Assembly (NCBI GenBank): GCA_963920665.1
Contig: OY987266.1
Span: 25,036,248-25,100,247, forward strand
Length of the DNA stretch: 64,000 bases
Direction: 5' to 3'
Source of the DNA: Straminergon stramineum
Lineage: Eukaryota > Streptophyta > Bryopsida > Hypnales > Calliergonaceae
The notes beneath the pieces were generated by a model. It was not told where the DNA came from. It saw only the letters and a program-made list of their open reading frames with translations, and did not search any database. The position numbers were made by a program, and so were the translations under genes. Below, piece after piece: positions 52,665-63,405 of this stretch. How positions within the stretch are numbered: the stretch's first letter is position 1; each line of letters begins with the position of its first letter.

Positions 52665-55204
52665 ATGGTCCTGGAGCCGATTCCGCAAGTCCAACAGGTC
52701 TTACAAGTCATCAACTATGCCTGGGCGATGTCCAACACTGTGCGTGCGAACAAGCGGCAGTGCAAGCGCCTTGCAAATCGTCTCCATGCCATTGGTGAAG
52801 GATTCAAGAGTGTCCTGGGGTGGGATAAGAATTTCAATGGCGGAAACTCTTCTGATAGCAGCGGCCTTAATCACTATCCTGCTCTTGATGAGCTCCTCAC
52901 TGTGCTATGAAAAGGAGGGGCTCTTATATCGTCCTATGTTGATTCCAAAAGTATCAGCATTTTGGTTGGCCGGACAGATAACCGAGAATCATTCGAGGAG
53001 ATTCACGAGGAGCTTGATACCTTGAAGGCGCAATTCGACTTCGAGAGTTATAGCGAGCGTGGGCCAGTCAAAGACTTTGAAGCATCCTCAGGAGACCAGC
53101 GGACGCAGGCGCTGACAGAGGATGCTAACCTGGATTCAAAGACGATGCCTGCGGACATGGCTCAAATCCAGGACTCTGAGCACATAACAGAAATGGACAT
53201 GGAGAAACTGAACGAAGTGGTGCTGGAGAAGAGTCTTGTTTCAGATTCCAGTGACGAGTTGCTTAATTCTATTAAAATTGATCTGGCCGCTATCAAAATC
53301 GAGAAACCTGTGCGCCCGGTTGTGCTTAATAGCACGCAAGATAATGCGGACGAGCTGGGTTGGGCCGTTGTACGTTTTGGCAATTATAAGGGTCTTGACT
53401 ATGCTGTTAAGGTGTTCAAATCTGCTGCAACTGATGGGGCTGGTTGGAACAATAAGCAGCTGTTGATGGAGGTTGGTTCTCTCGAGAAAATGCGACACCC
53501 CCATATTGTCAAGCTGGTATTTTTCGGTCGAGATGCAGAACAAAGTGTTTTCCTGATGGAGTTGATGGATAGTGATTTGCGAAATTTCATGAATGAGATG
53601 AAGCCTTACATTGAGCAAAAAACCCGGCCTTTCACGCGTCCTGAAGAACTGGACATCATAACCCAGATTGCGAAAGGCATGCTGTACATGCACACACAAC
53701 AATATTTGCATGGAGATCTCAAGTGCTCGAACATTCTGGTGAAGAAATCTGGCGACTATCTTGACGTGAAGATTTCTGATCTTCGGGGCTCTCAGAAACT
53801 TGGCAAAGTTTGGGATAAGGAAGGGTTCGAATAGGCAAGGCGGAGTCGGCCCCGATGGACTGCACCCGAGGTTCTTAAGCTTTATGAGGGTTTGGAGCCT
53901 CCCAGCGATGACTTACTGAAGAAAAGCGACGTCCATAGCTTTGGGATGACTTGCTATGAAGTTGTGACAGGAAAACACCCTTTTGATGGAATAAAAAAGG
54001 ACGAACTGATGAAGCAGATACATGCAGGCCAGAGGCCTGAGCTCCCTGCCGATTTGGATGAGGATCTCCAGGGTGTTGGGATCCTGAGCCCAACAAGCGA
54101 CCAGGATTTCGTCAAATTTGCTATCTTTTGGATTTTATCAGGTCCAAGAAGCCTTTTGTTGTGTCTAATAAATTTTCTGGTCAAGACATGCTGCTGAGCG
54201 TTTGGAAGTGGATAGTGCCCCAAGGCGAAGAAGCGATTTTAAACTATAGACCAGTGATGGACTGTGGTGGGATTCAACGAAGTAAAAGTTCTCTTTCAGT
54301 ACCCGAGCATCTGCGAATTCAGCAAGATGAGCTCAAACTAGTCAAACCCATTGGGACAGGGGGTTCTGCTACAGTGTATAAGGCAACTTGGCTGGGTTGC
54401 ACATTCGCTGCGAAGGTATTCAAGAAATCGAAGTTCCCAAACATCAAAGTTCTACAGACAGAAATAGACTTTCTGGTCAAGCTAAGTCGCTACCCTCTCA
54501 TAGCGATGATGGTCGGGTTGTGCGTGGATGAAAATCAGCAATGCTCCATTGTGATGGAACTCATGGATGGCAGTTTGCGAGACCTGATTGAATCCCGAAT
54601 GAAGAAAATAAGGCTAGTAAGGCTTCTGAAACAACGCGAGGTTGGGCCTTTTCAACTCCATGAGACCTTGTCTATCATCTACAAGATTGCATTGGGAATG
54701 GCATTTCTACACTCCAAAAACGTGATGCATAGAGACCTGAAGTCCGGGAATGTGCTGGCAAAAGAACATGCCCAGGGTATCGATGTGAAGCTAGTGGACT
54801 TCGGTGTGTCGACAAATGAGGATGAAAGCGAAGGACATGAAGGACGATACTCGGGTACTGGCACTGGCTTTTGGCGGGCACCTGAACTTCTCCCAAAAGG
54901 TGCCGATTTGAAGGAGCCCGACAATGAGAAAAAGCTCGACATGAGGGCAGCAGACGTCTATAGTTTCGCTATGACATCTTATGAAGTCTTGACAGGAAAT
55001 GAACCGTTTTCGGATCTAGGACGTACAGAGTATGCTCGTGTGATTGGCGGGTACAGACCAACGCTGCCTGATCAGCTCCATAAAGTGCTGAAAGAGCTGA
55101 TTGAGAAATGCTGGCATGGGGATCCTGTTAAGAGACCAAAGTTCACAGAGATATGTGAAGAACTCAAGAAAATTCAAGAGGCATTACCAAGTTCAATCTC
55201 GTAG
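52665..55204 (+). pseudogene. HeLo/MLKL-like tandem pseudokinase-kinase gene, interrupted
   Basis: One continuous architecture can be read. A helical N-terminus (MVLEPIPQVQQVLQVINYAW to EELDTLKAQFDF) resembles the four-helix part of plant MLKL/DUF1221 kinases. A linker follows, then a pseudokinase (AVKVFK lysine kept, HGD for HRD at 53708-53716, DLR for DFG, no clear Gly-loop), then a complete kinase. Three breaks are seen: TGA at 52908-52910, TAG at 53832-53834 (both with homologous frame continuing downstream), and a frameshift near 54070-54085 before GCWDPEPNKRPGFRQIC. Both stops are one C-to-T change from sense codons. No plausible intron removes them; the only GT-AG pair around the TAG spans 27 nt. 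Decay, sequencing error or split genes are the options. Confidence 0.65.
54128..55204 (+). CDS. intact second protein kinase domain of the tandem kinase
   Basis: A 358-residue open frame holds an entire, catalytically complete kinase: GTGGSATV loop (76-83), K96, alpha-C Glu 112, HRDLKSGN (201-208), DFG (224-226), GTGTGFWRAPELL and a subdomain XI arginine in CWHGDPVKRP. Its first residues, DFIRSKKPF, are the tail of the preceding pseudokinase, so the ATG at 54128 may be only an internal methionine. It could still be translated on its own if the upstream breaks are real. It is TKL-like by eye. Confidence 0.55.
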   Translation: MDFIRSKKPFVVSNKFSGQDMLLSVWKWIVPQGEEAILNYRPVMDCGGIQRSKSSLSVPEHLRIQQDELKLVKPIGTGGSATVYKATWLGCTFAAKVFKKSKFPNIKVLQTEIDFLVKLSRYPLIAMMVGLCVDENQQCSIVMELMDGSLRDLIESRMKKIRLVRLLKQREVGPFQLHETLSIIYKIALGMAFLHSKNVMHRDLKSGNVLAKEHAQGIDVKLVDFGVSTNEDESEGHEGRYSGTGTGFWRAPELLPKGADLKEPDNEKKLDMRAADVYSFAMTSYEVLTGNEPFSDLGRTEYARVIGGYRPTLPDQLHKVLKELIEKCWHGDPVKRPKFTEICEELKKIQEALPSSIS

Positions 55205-56155
55205 AGTGTCCAATCCCATCTTGATGTTGCAGAAGTGAAATTTGAGATGCTGGGAATATAAAATCAGAGTTACTGCACGCAGAATCTCATGTTGCTATAT
55301 TTGCCCTACGATCACCTGATACTTCAGTTTACACCTACAAAATCTGCTAGCTATGCTGGAACTTTGTAGATAATGTTGAGGGGTACCACTAATAGGTTCA
55401 GTTGCTTCTCCACTGAGAGGTCCATGTGAACTGAAATTCTGTAGTTCTTTTGAAATCTCTTTTGAGCATACGTAGGATTTCTAATGTGCAGTTTATAAGT
55501 GGGTTATACGAACTAAAGATGGTTCATGCAAAACGACAAGGACAAATACTGCATTCTTTTTCATGTGAGAAGTAGCAAATCCACCCGTAACATTGTCAAA
55601 TTGTTTAGCACAAATCATTTAGTAACGCTTCTCCTAGTAGCAAGATCTCAACATTGAATGAGTGCATAATGGTTCATCATGGAACATAGGGCAATTTGCC
55701 ACTGGTTTCGAATTGTATTGAAGGTTACGTTCAACGGACGCAGCAGAAAGATGGTTTCTTTGCATTTCAGGCGGGCCAAAGTCGAAGCGGGGACTGGAAA
55801 TGCCGTAATGTCTTGATACTCGGAAGAAAAAGCCGGAGTACTCCTCACCAATTGGATTCCAAGGCTACAATTCAAGCATTGTAAAATCCATGCCAAGCCC
55901 ATCAGGAACCTCAAGACCAACATACTTGGAAACCGGCACAATGCAAATCTACAATACAATGGTGCAAATGGCTCTTATTCGAGATGTGCATCATCATACA
56001 AAGAAGAGCCATTCCACTCATCAAACTGCTCACATGCTAAACCCTAAACCTTTCTAAAACCCTAATTGCAAATTCCTCTAATGTACATTGCCTCGCGTGC
56101 GTTCAGCATCCGATCTCCATCTCCAACAGCAATCCTACGAGAATTTCACTTTACT
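55205..56155. other. convergent 3' flanks of the tandem kinase and GALS
   Basis: Both neighbouring genes end toward this stretch, so it should hold two 3' UTRs. A telomere-like AAACCCTAAACC motif is at 56038-56065. No gene is seen. Confidence 0.55.
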
Positions 56156-58124
56156 CTACAAGAGAAATGGGAGAGTTCCAATTGTTTGGAACTCATAAGC
56201 TTTGACGAGATCTGTTGTGTTCGCCAACGTCTCGTCGATGCGGTGGAACTGTCTGCGATGGCGATAAACGTCGGTTTTATTCTCCGTCGGGACAAACGTG
56301 TTGCATAGCTCGTGCCGCCTGTTGATCGTGTCGTGGTAATGGTAGTACCTGATTTTATTGCCTCTGGGATACACGTTCTTCCCTTTCTTCATGTTCATAG
56401 ACATGTGCACCCCCGTCGCTGCGGCGTGACGGGCTTGCACCACGAACTTGCGGTCGTAGCGCGCGCCTCTCTTCAACACTCTTCTGTACACGAGCTTCTC
56501 CAAATTCCATTTCCTGCAACATCGGATCATTCTAGTCAGAGCAGAAATGTAGAGGATAAGTAAACCATTAGGGACCTCATTCCATGAACCCTGTTACCGA
56601 CAGCAACTCATATGCACTGCAACCACAGTCGAGTGACCTTCAATTAGCAAGTTGGTGTGAGTTCATCTTTGAATGGAAAATAAGATTGTCTACTATCTCT
56701 CGATCAGTGGTGTTCTGTAATCTCCCACTTCGAATGATTGCATAAGAAATCATCATGTATCGTGATAGAACAATTTGATCTCCAGAAAGCTTAGCTGTTG
56801 AAACCCAAAGTGATCTTTCTATAGACTGATCCTACACATTGGTAAGAAATTATGGTTGAAGCTTAGGTAATGGTAAGAGCTCATATAAGAACTTATGGTT
56901 GAAGCGGGAGCGAGCATCCTGTCAGCAAAACGTAAAATGGAGTAGCAATTGGCCATACCTTGCGTGCCCGTCGACGGTAGTGTTGTCCGCGACGCAAAGC
57001 TCGTTGGAGATCGGCACCTGCTCGAACGTGATTTGCGTCACGTTCGTATCCTCATTCAGAACCTCCGCCAGCGTCGTGGTTGGCGGCACATGCACATACT
57101 CATCGATATCGAAGAAGAACGTCCATTTCGCCAGAAACCTCGACCGAAACAAACAATCGTTCACCACCAAGAACTGGTTATGGTAATACCCGTCGTAGAT
57201 CTCCTGCTGCTGGATGTTCTGCACCGTCACGCGCCCTTTCTTGATCCAAGGGTTCAAGATTTTCCACACGTCGGGATGGAACCCCCCCGCGTCATGGAAA
57301 ATGAAGTGGGACCTCTCGCCCAAGAAGTACGCATGATACGCCAGCCATTCGCGCATCCGCTGCGGGCTCACGTCGCCGTAAACCGAGGATCCGCAGTAGA
57401 CGTAGTCGTAAGGATACGGCGGGTTGAAATTGGAAGCATTGTACTCCCCGGGATTCTCTCTGAGAACAGTCACCCTCTCCGGTTGCCTGTACCGGTCGCC
57501 ATAGCCAACGTGCAAAACAAGCTCCCCGCCTTCGCCCGCCACTCCGACGTCCTCTGCAAATGTGCAAGTGATCACCACCACGGTATACAGCTTGCCGTAG
57601 TTCCAATCCGGCAAGATTTTGCTGGAGTTTCCTTCGATTATGCGATTTCCGACCCACTCACACAAGTAGGGCGCCTCATGAAAAGATTCTATCGGCTTGG
57701 CTACGAGCCCTACGATGGAAAACTCGCGAGGACCGCCGCGGTAGGCGCCCATTTCGACGTACAAGTGGGTGGCTAAGCCGTGAGGCTTGAACACACGAAG
57801 CTCCCCTCTGGTGATGTCAATGGTGGACGTGTTGATATTCTCGTGGAGCAAAGACTCGGAGAGAGGGTTGAAACTGCTGTGGTTGCATGGCCATGACCAC
57901 TTGCTTGTACCTAAGGTGCAAAGCTGGACGAGGATGAAGAAGAGACCGCACGCCACGACTAAGCTGTAAATCACGTTCACGCGGACTTCGGAGCACGCGG
58001 ACACTTGGAATTTGATAGCGGCGTGGCATCCCATTTCCTTGGTACACATTTTCCGGTAGTCCTTCACTCTCTCTGTTTCCTTCCCCACCTTGATCACCGT
58101 GTCCGGCTTCATCTTTCCTACCAC
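56156..58124 (-). CDS. GALS: GALS-type beta-1,4-galactan galactosyltransferase (GT92)
   Basis: Two exons (58124-56959, 56513-56156) join in phase to 507 aa, the family's usual size. It is a type II membrane protein: a short basic cytosolic tail, a membrane anchor at about 49-71, then a lumenal catalytic domain. Motifs are YVYCGSSVYG, HFIFHDAGG, FFFDIDEYVHVPP (DxD-type metal-binding site 339-341), FEQVPISNELC, KWNLEKLVYR, GVHMSMNM and KIRYYHYHDTI. GALS enzymes extend beta-1,4-galactan side chains of pectin in the Golgi. The start could also be Met5. No lesion was seen. The first exon is GC-rich and gives long meaningless antisense frames. Confidence 0.92.
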
Positions 58125-58661
58125 CAGGACTAGCTCGCCCCCTACTGCGATTTCAATTCACTCTCGTCACGAATTCAGTGCATGCACTCTCGTTCCAAAA
58201 TTCTGATTACAACAATACCAAACTCATCATGATTGCTTCATCATCACTGCCACTTAACATTCGAATACAGGGAGCTACCAAGTTTTTGAACCTGGCCCAG
58301 CTCACTCACTGAGGACTGATTCTCCTCAATTGTCTTCTGACCTCCATTTCTGGACAAAGTTCGCTACTCTAACACACATCCCAACTACTGGACAGCACCG
58401 CAATTCAAAGCAGAGCTGAAATGGCACCGAGCTGGCTAGGCCCTAACAGCCATCCATCAGGAACTGGAAACGGAGTTCAACCAAGATTCCCTCCCTCAAT
58501 TAGGTCAGGCGAGCTTCAATCCTTCACTAGATGTCAGAGCTGAAGACCCATGCTCCGAAAATGGAGACGACTTGCGACACGTTTCGCAAGTTCCAAAGAG
58601 ATGCTAAGTACATTCGTTGAGATGAGATTTTGGCTCTCAGGTCTGAAATTGGACATAAAGG

Positions 58662-59014
58662 AGTGCCGAGACTGAAATCGTGAATTGTACAACCCCAACT
58701 GGAAATTCAAACAAAAGACGTCGCGAAGTTGGGGCTGATGACCTGGCTTGTGACACACTCATGCACGAGCTAGCTGAAGGAAAGAATTGGAATGAAAAAA
58801 ACAAGGCACCGAGGCTGAAATCGTGAGATCTAACACCCCTAGCTACTAGCTAGAAATTTGAACACGAGACCTTGCAAAGTTGTGACTGATGACCGGGCTT
58901 ACGACACACTCATGAACCGAGGCTGATATCGTGAGATGTAACACCCCTACTAGAGATTTGAACACCAGACCTTTCAAAGTTGTGTCTGGTGCCACACTCA
59001 TCCACCAGCTAGCT
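58662..59014 (+). repeat. three-unit degenerate direct repeat
   Basis: Units at about 58662-58776, 58806-58914 and 58916-59014 share ACCGAGGCTGAAATCGTGA, AAAGTTGTG and GACACACTCATG. The second and third are more alike. They lie upstream of GALS. Confidence 0.75.
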
Positions 59015-59190
59015 GCTGTACATAGTCCACATATTGATACAAATCCTTGAACTGGAGTAGGCTCGATTGCTGGGTACTACAGTTTCCTCTCTCTCTCGTG
59101 AGCTAATGTCAGTGAAATTGCCTTCTCAGCACGCCGAACTTGCACTTGAAGCGGCACAGATGCAGCCGACCTCACTTGTAGTCTTGTAAG

Positions 59191-59394
59191 TTACACTGTA
59201 GCGAAGCATGACTGAGCTTCGGCCTTGGCAGCGGCAGCTAATTCCACGTGTTTAGGGCTCTGGACAGTGGCTCCGGGATCGCTCGGGTCCAGTAAATGGG
59301 GGTTGGGATCTATGAGTGCGCGACACGTGTCGTGGTTGGGATTATTCGCCTCGTATCCCAGTTGGAGCTTGACTCCGTCGTTGAGGCAAGTCAA
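59191..59394 (-). CDS. unrecognised 67-codon frame, possible terminal exon
   Basis: The frame has higher GC than its surroundings and a non-repetitive composition (LGYEANNPNHDTCRALIDPN and HVELAAAAKAEAQSCF). No family was recognised, no upstream exon could be joined, and there is no conserved copy in the window. It could be chance in a GC-rich patch. Confidence 0.2.
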   Translation of the reverse strand: MTCLNDGVKLQLGYEANNPNHDTCRALIDPNPHLLDPSDPGATVQSPKHVELAAAAKAEAQSCFATV

Positions 59395-60140
59395 GGTTCT
59401 CTATCCGTTCTTACCTCGAAGGACTGGAAGCAGAATAGTTGAAAAGCTGTGTACTGTAGTTTTCACAATGGGGTGGGGTAAGTGCTCCCAAAAGCGACCG
59501 AATAAGCAATCCATCATATATTGAAAAACTTTTTGTGGGGTGTTGTTGGTATATAGTCAACAAAGGAATTTGGAGTCTCTCAAAATGCATTTTTTGGACA
59601 CCGTAGGAATAAACTATGAAATTTTCAAAGTACTCAAAATAGGTGTTTCTAAAATTGACCTTGAACTCTCACGAGTAGTGGGAGTACATTTTAGGCAAGA
59701 ATATGTAGGGGGCAATTATTAGAAAGGGGGCAATTTTAGGTGTAGTTACCTTATCGTTTTTTCGTTCAATAAGATGTGATACTACATTGGTTTGTCTTGG
59801 AAGTGGGCATGACATTTAATTTATCAAAGTCTCACTATTTTGAATTAGTGGCAAGTTGAAATATTAATATGTTGTACTAAATTCCAAATGAAAAAAATCT
59901 TGTGTTGACACTAATTTTCTAGGTGATGTCAATCTCCTCAGCTCCCCTCACTTTTTGGCAAATGTGTAGCTTGGCCCAATCATTGGCTCTTTCCATTGTC
60001 TTAACACTCTTGCACATAAGCTTGCCCATGATTTATGAGTCACTCTATATCAAAGAATTTCACATACAAAGTAAATTGTAAAGTGGGAGAACATTGGGGG
60101 GGTTCTCCTATCAATAGCAAAAATTTAAAACATGGAAATA

Positions 60141-60722
60141 TTAACCCCTAAAAGATTGAGGCACATTTTGGGCAAAAATTTTCAAAAATTTCCACTCTTT
60201 AAAGTAGCAAGAAAAAATTGAAAAAAAAGTTTTAAAAAAAAAATTCAACCATACAAATTTGTACTAGACTTCTTCAAGAACAGGTGGAAATTTTTAGAAA
60301 TTTTAACTGCTCAAATTGAAAGATTATAATGTTTGAAGTTAGGTGAAAAAGTTTTTTTCCAACCTTGCCTGACATGGCTTGCAAATTTGAACTCCTTCTA
60401 GGATGAAATTCTTACACTAAATAGGTGTTTTTTTTACATTTGCATTTTGGATCATGTAAGCTACACACCCACCAAATTTCAAAAGCATAGGAAGAGTTTT
60501 GCACATGTTGCCCAAAGCTACCCGAGCTACCCACAAAATTTAGGGCAACAAAACTTTTGATCTCGACACTTGATTGGAAAAAAACAAAGATTTTCAAGAA
60601 GGGGATACACAAATACACATTACATCCAAATTTCATGAACATCTGACTAAAAATGACTTTGTAGGAGCCTACTTGAGATTTCTTGCATATGTTGAATGGA
60701 CACTTGGTCCTTTAGGGGTTAA
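60141..60722 (+). mobile_element. Family A TTAA element, copy 2
   Basis: 582 bp from TTAACCCCTAAAAGATTG to GGTCCTTTAGGGGTTAA, with intact TTAA ends. It aligns with the decayed nested copy at 26677-27249. It is non-coding. Confidence 0.7.
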
Positions 60723-62261
60723 AAAAATATTTGCCAAAAAATCTTGCTCTTTAGTATTACATCAATCTCAATTCTTGGAAGATTAAGACTAAGGTAAGTT
60801 AGTAAAGGTTTGTTCCCACTTGGTCTTTGGAAGGTAGTTTTTAAGTTGTAAATGATTGGTAAAAAAAAGCACATTCCCACTCCTAGATGTTGGCAAATGC
60901 TAAACCTAGGAAACACCTAATGTGACATGTTTTTAGGAACAATACTACAACCATTTAATGAGGTAGTATCTGAAGCCCACCACTTTCTAAATTAGTGGTA
61001 AACTAAAAACTAGAAATTTGCAAAAGAAAATAGACTTGAGAATTTCTTAGGTGCTCTCAATATCAACTTAGTGGTTTGTGCAAACCATTATCTTCCAATA
61101 GCCCCTTGAATGAGAATGTGTGCTCCATTAACAAGTAGCTCATTACATAGAAATCTCTTGGACAGCTATATCATTCAAGAAGTTTTTTTAGGTTTAGCAG
61201 CTATTTTATTTCCCAAATAGAACCATTTTTTCAAGTCCGAAGTCCAATTATATTTTGTATTTTACACTCAAAATAGAAATTTTATAGATGTTTTTCCTCG
61301 TATTTTGCTCATTTTTTCAAATTGCAATTGTTTTTTATCCAATTCCACTAGCTAATTTTGATCTAGCCAATGGTTCTTCCCAGACATTGGATGGCTATGC
61401 TCAGTGTGAACTGAAGTTCACATTAATTTCCAATCATGCTTAGCCCTTAAAGGCAATAGGGGGAATTTGAGGCCTCAACATGCCTGCGAGTTCCTAGGTT
61501 GTGGGGAATGCAGGAACTACGAAACTATTGTGGTCTGACATGGCCGAGATTGTGCCACATCAAAAAAAATTGAATTTTTTTTTTTTCAACTTATTTTTGC
61601 ATATTAAGGTAAACCAGCCCATGACAGGCAAACTACCTAATGCAATCATCTAGAAAACCACCCATTAGGGTCTTATACAAACCCATGGTAGATTTTTTTG
61701 GATAAATGAGATTAGGACTACATTAGGCTGATTTTTGGCCATAATCTTGTCTTGGGAGATGGTCATGGAGTTATTGGTGACTGTCATAGGGCACTTACAC
61801 CATTCAAGTGTAAATTGGTCATAAAAAATTATTTTTTTATTCCTTCTTGTCATGGCCATGTTAGGAAATGTTGTAGCCATATTAGAAAATGTTGTGATTG
61901 CTTTAGGTGGTAAGATGACCATTATGGAAACCCTTTTTCTTGATTTGGGGTAGTCTACAAACTCTGTCGGGCCAATTGGGTTTTATACTTCAAAAATTCA
62001 TAAAAAATTCTTACTTTGTCAAAAAAATAAATTTTCAATTGCTTCCTTCAATTCTCACGAATGTCTATGTATGGAAAAAAATCTGAATCATTTTGCTAAT
62101 GGCAACAGTTTAGACTAATCATTCTCCTTGTCATAGGCAAGTTTACCTTAGAACTAAAAAAAATTTGGTATTTATTTGACTGACAATAGCCAACTGTTCT
62201 TAGACAACATAGGAAACATGTGGGGAACAACCCTAGAATGGGCATGTAGAAGCCTCAGATT
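60723..62261. other. AT-rich repeat-derived DNA
   Basis: It contains repeat G copy 2. The remainder shows no gene, and short frames such as 61665-61922 lack support. Confidence 0.45.
61165..61385 (-). repeat. Repeat family G, copy 2
   Basis: Inverted copy of 42268-42490, matching at TAGTGGAATTGG (read inverted) and at the Phe/Leu-rich AT tracts. Boundaries are approximate. Confidence 0.5.
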
Positions 62262-63186
62262 TCTCCTAGTGACCAAGGCCTTTTTTCAACAAAAAACACA
62301 CTCAAAACTGCCATTTCTATAACAAAGAGTAAAAAAATTTGGAAATTTTATTTTTTACACATCTAAATGTAGGATCTTACAACTAACTAGTATGAGAATG
62401 TGTGGAAAAAATTTCAGAAATTTTGGTTGCATAGATTGCAAGATATCTGCATTTAAAGTGAAGACAACAAGTTTTTCCACACATTGCGAAACTAGGTTAT
62501 TTGACTTTGAACCTTCTTAACTTTAATTTTTTGCACTATAGAGTTTTGAGCTTTAAATCTTTATGGTGGAGAATTGAATTGAGGGTCTAGAAAAAAAATA
62601 CAAAAAAATTTAATTTTTCTTCTTTACAAAAATTGTTAAGTAAGTACAAGATAGCTAGAAGGAAAATCTAAATTATTAATATCTCTAAGATGGAATTAAA
62701 ATGCACTAATCCCAATGGTGAGATTTCTCTATCAAGAAAATTAAACCATGTGGAATCTTTTTTTTTAAATTGCAAAAATTGCATTCAGAAATAAATCCTA
62801 CAAGTTATTTTTTCAAGAAGATGCTTTAATTGCCCGAAAAACAAGATTGTCCATAACTTTCTTATAGCAAATCCAAATGGAATGAATCAAATCTTTTCGT
62901 GTAGAAAAAAAATATAATCTTTGAGGGAAAAAAAAAATTCATATATTTTTCTTGTTTTTGAGGCCCCCCTCCTTTGTTTTTGATGCCCCCTCTCCCTTGT
63001 TTTGAGCTTATTTGGGTATAACTTTTGTTCTTGGGCACCAAATGAAAAAAAATTATTTCTGAAAAAAGCTAATCAATTTTTCTACCTTCATAAAAAGTTT
63101 TAAAAAATCAAGACAAAAATTGAGACTGTAGGTACTTGCCCGAAATCCCAATTTCCTTGAAGGGACAATGGTCCTTCAGGGGTTAA
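62262..63186 (+). mobile_element. Family B TTAA element, copy 2
   Basis: It aligns with 4081-4987. The left end is decayed. The right end, GGTCCTTCAGGGGTTAA, shares its TTAA with the next element. Confidence 0.55.
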
Positions 63187-63405
63187 CCCATAAACATTGA
63201 CATGGACATTTAGTGTCCAATGGATGATAAAGAATCTCTATATCTAGGACAAAACTATAACTCTTCATCTTTAGAATTTTGTACGGAAAGGGGAGATCTT
63301 CTATAGTACTTTGACCTCGAAGGAGTATTTTTTATTTTTCTAAAGTAGATGATGTCACATGATTCCTAAAGGGTTGATTTCTATAGTTACCAATCCATCC
63401 TTTAA
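63183..63405 (+). mobile_element. Family C TTAA MITE, copy 3
   Basis: It starts TTAACCCATAAACATTG at the TTAA that closes family B copy 2. It ends CATCCTTTAA at the TTAA that opens copy 4. The interior contains GTAGATGATGTCACATGATT as in copy 1. Confidence 0.75.

Larger units (their letters stand above)
58125..60140. other. GALS 5' flank and repeat DNA
   Basis: It contains a three-unit degenerate repeat (58662-59014) and a possible short frame at 59191-59394. A solo family F terminus (TTTTAGGTGTAGTTA) lies at about 59738-59752. The rest is AT-rich and unassigned. Confidence 0.5.

Noticed and set aside
53806..53834. An intron removing the in-frame TAG in the pseudokinase
   Set aside because: A GT and an AG flank the stop, but they are only 27 bases apart, far below plant intron size. 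The sequence between them reads as kinase protein.
56949..57776. 275-codon plus-strand frame opposite GALS exon 1
   Set aside because: It mirrors the codon pattern of the GC-rich GALS exon and has no recognisable domain.
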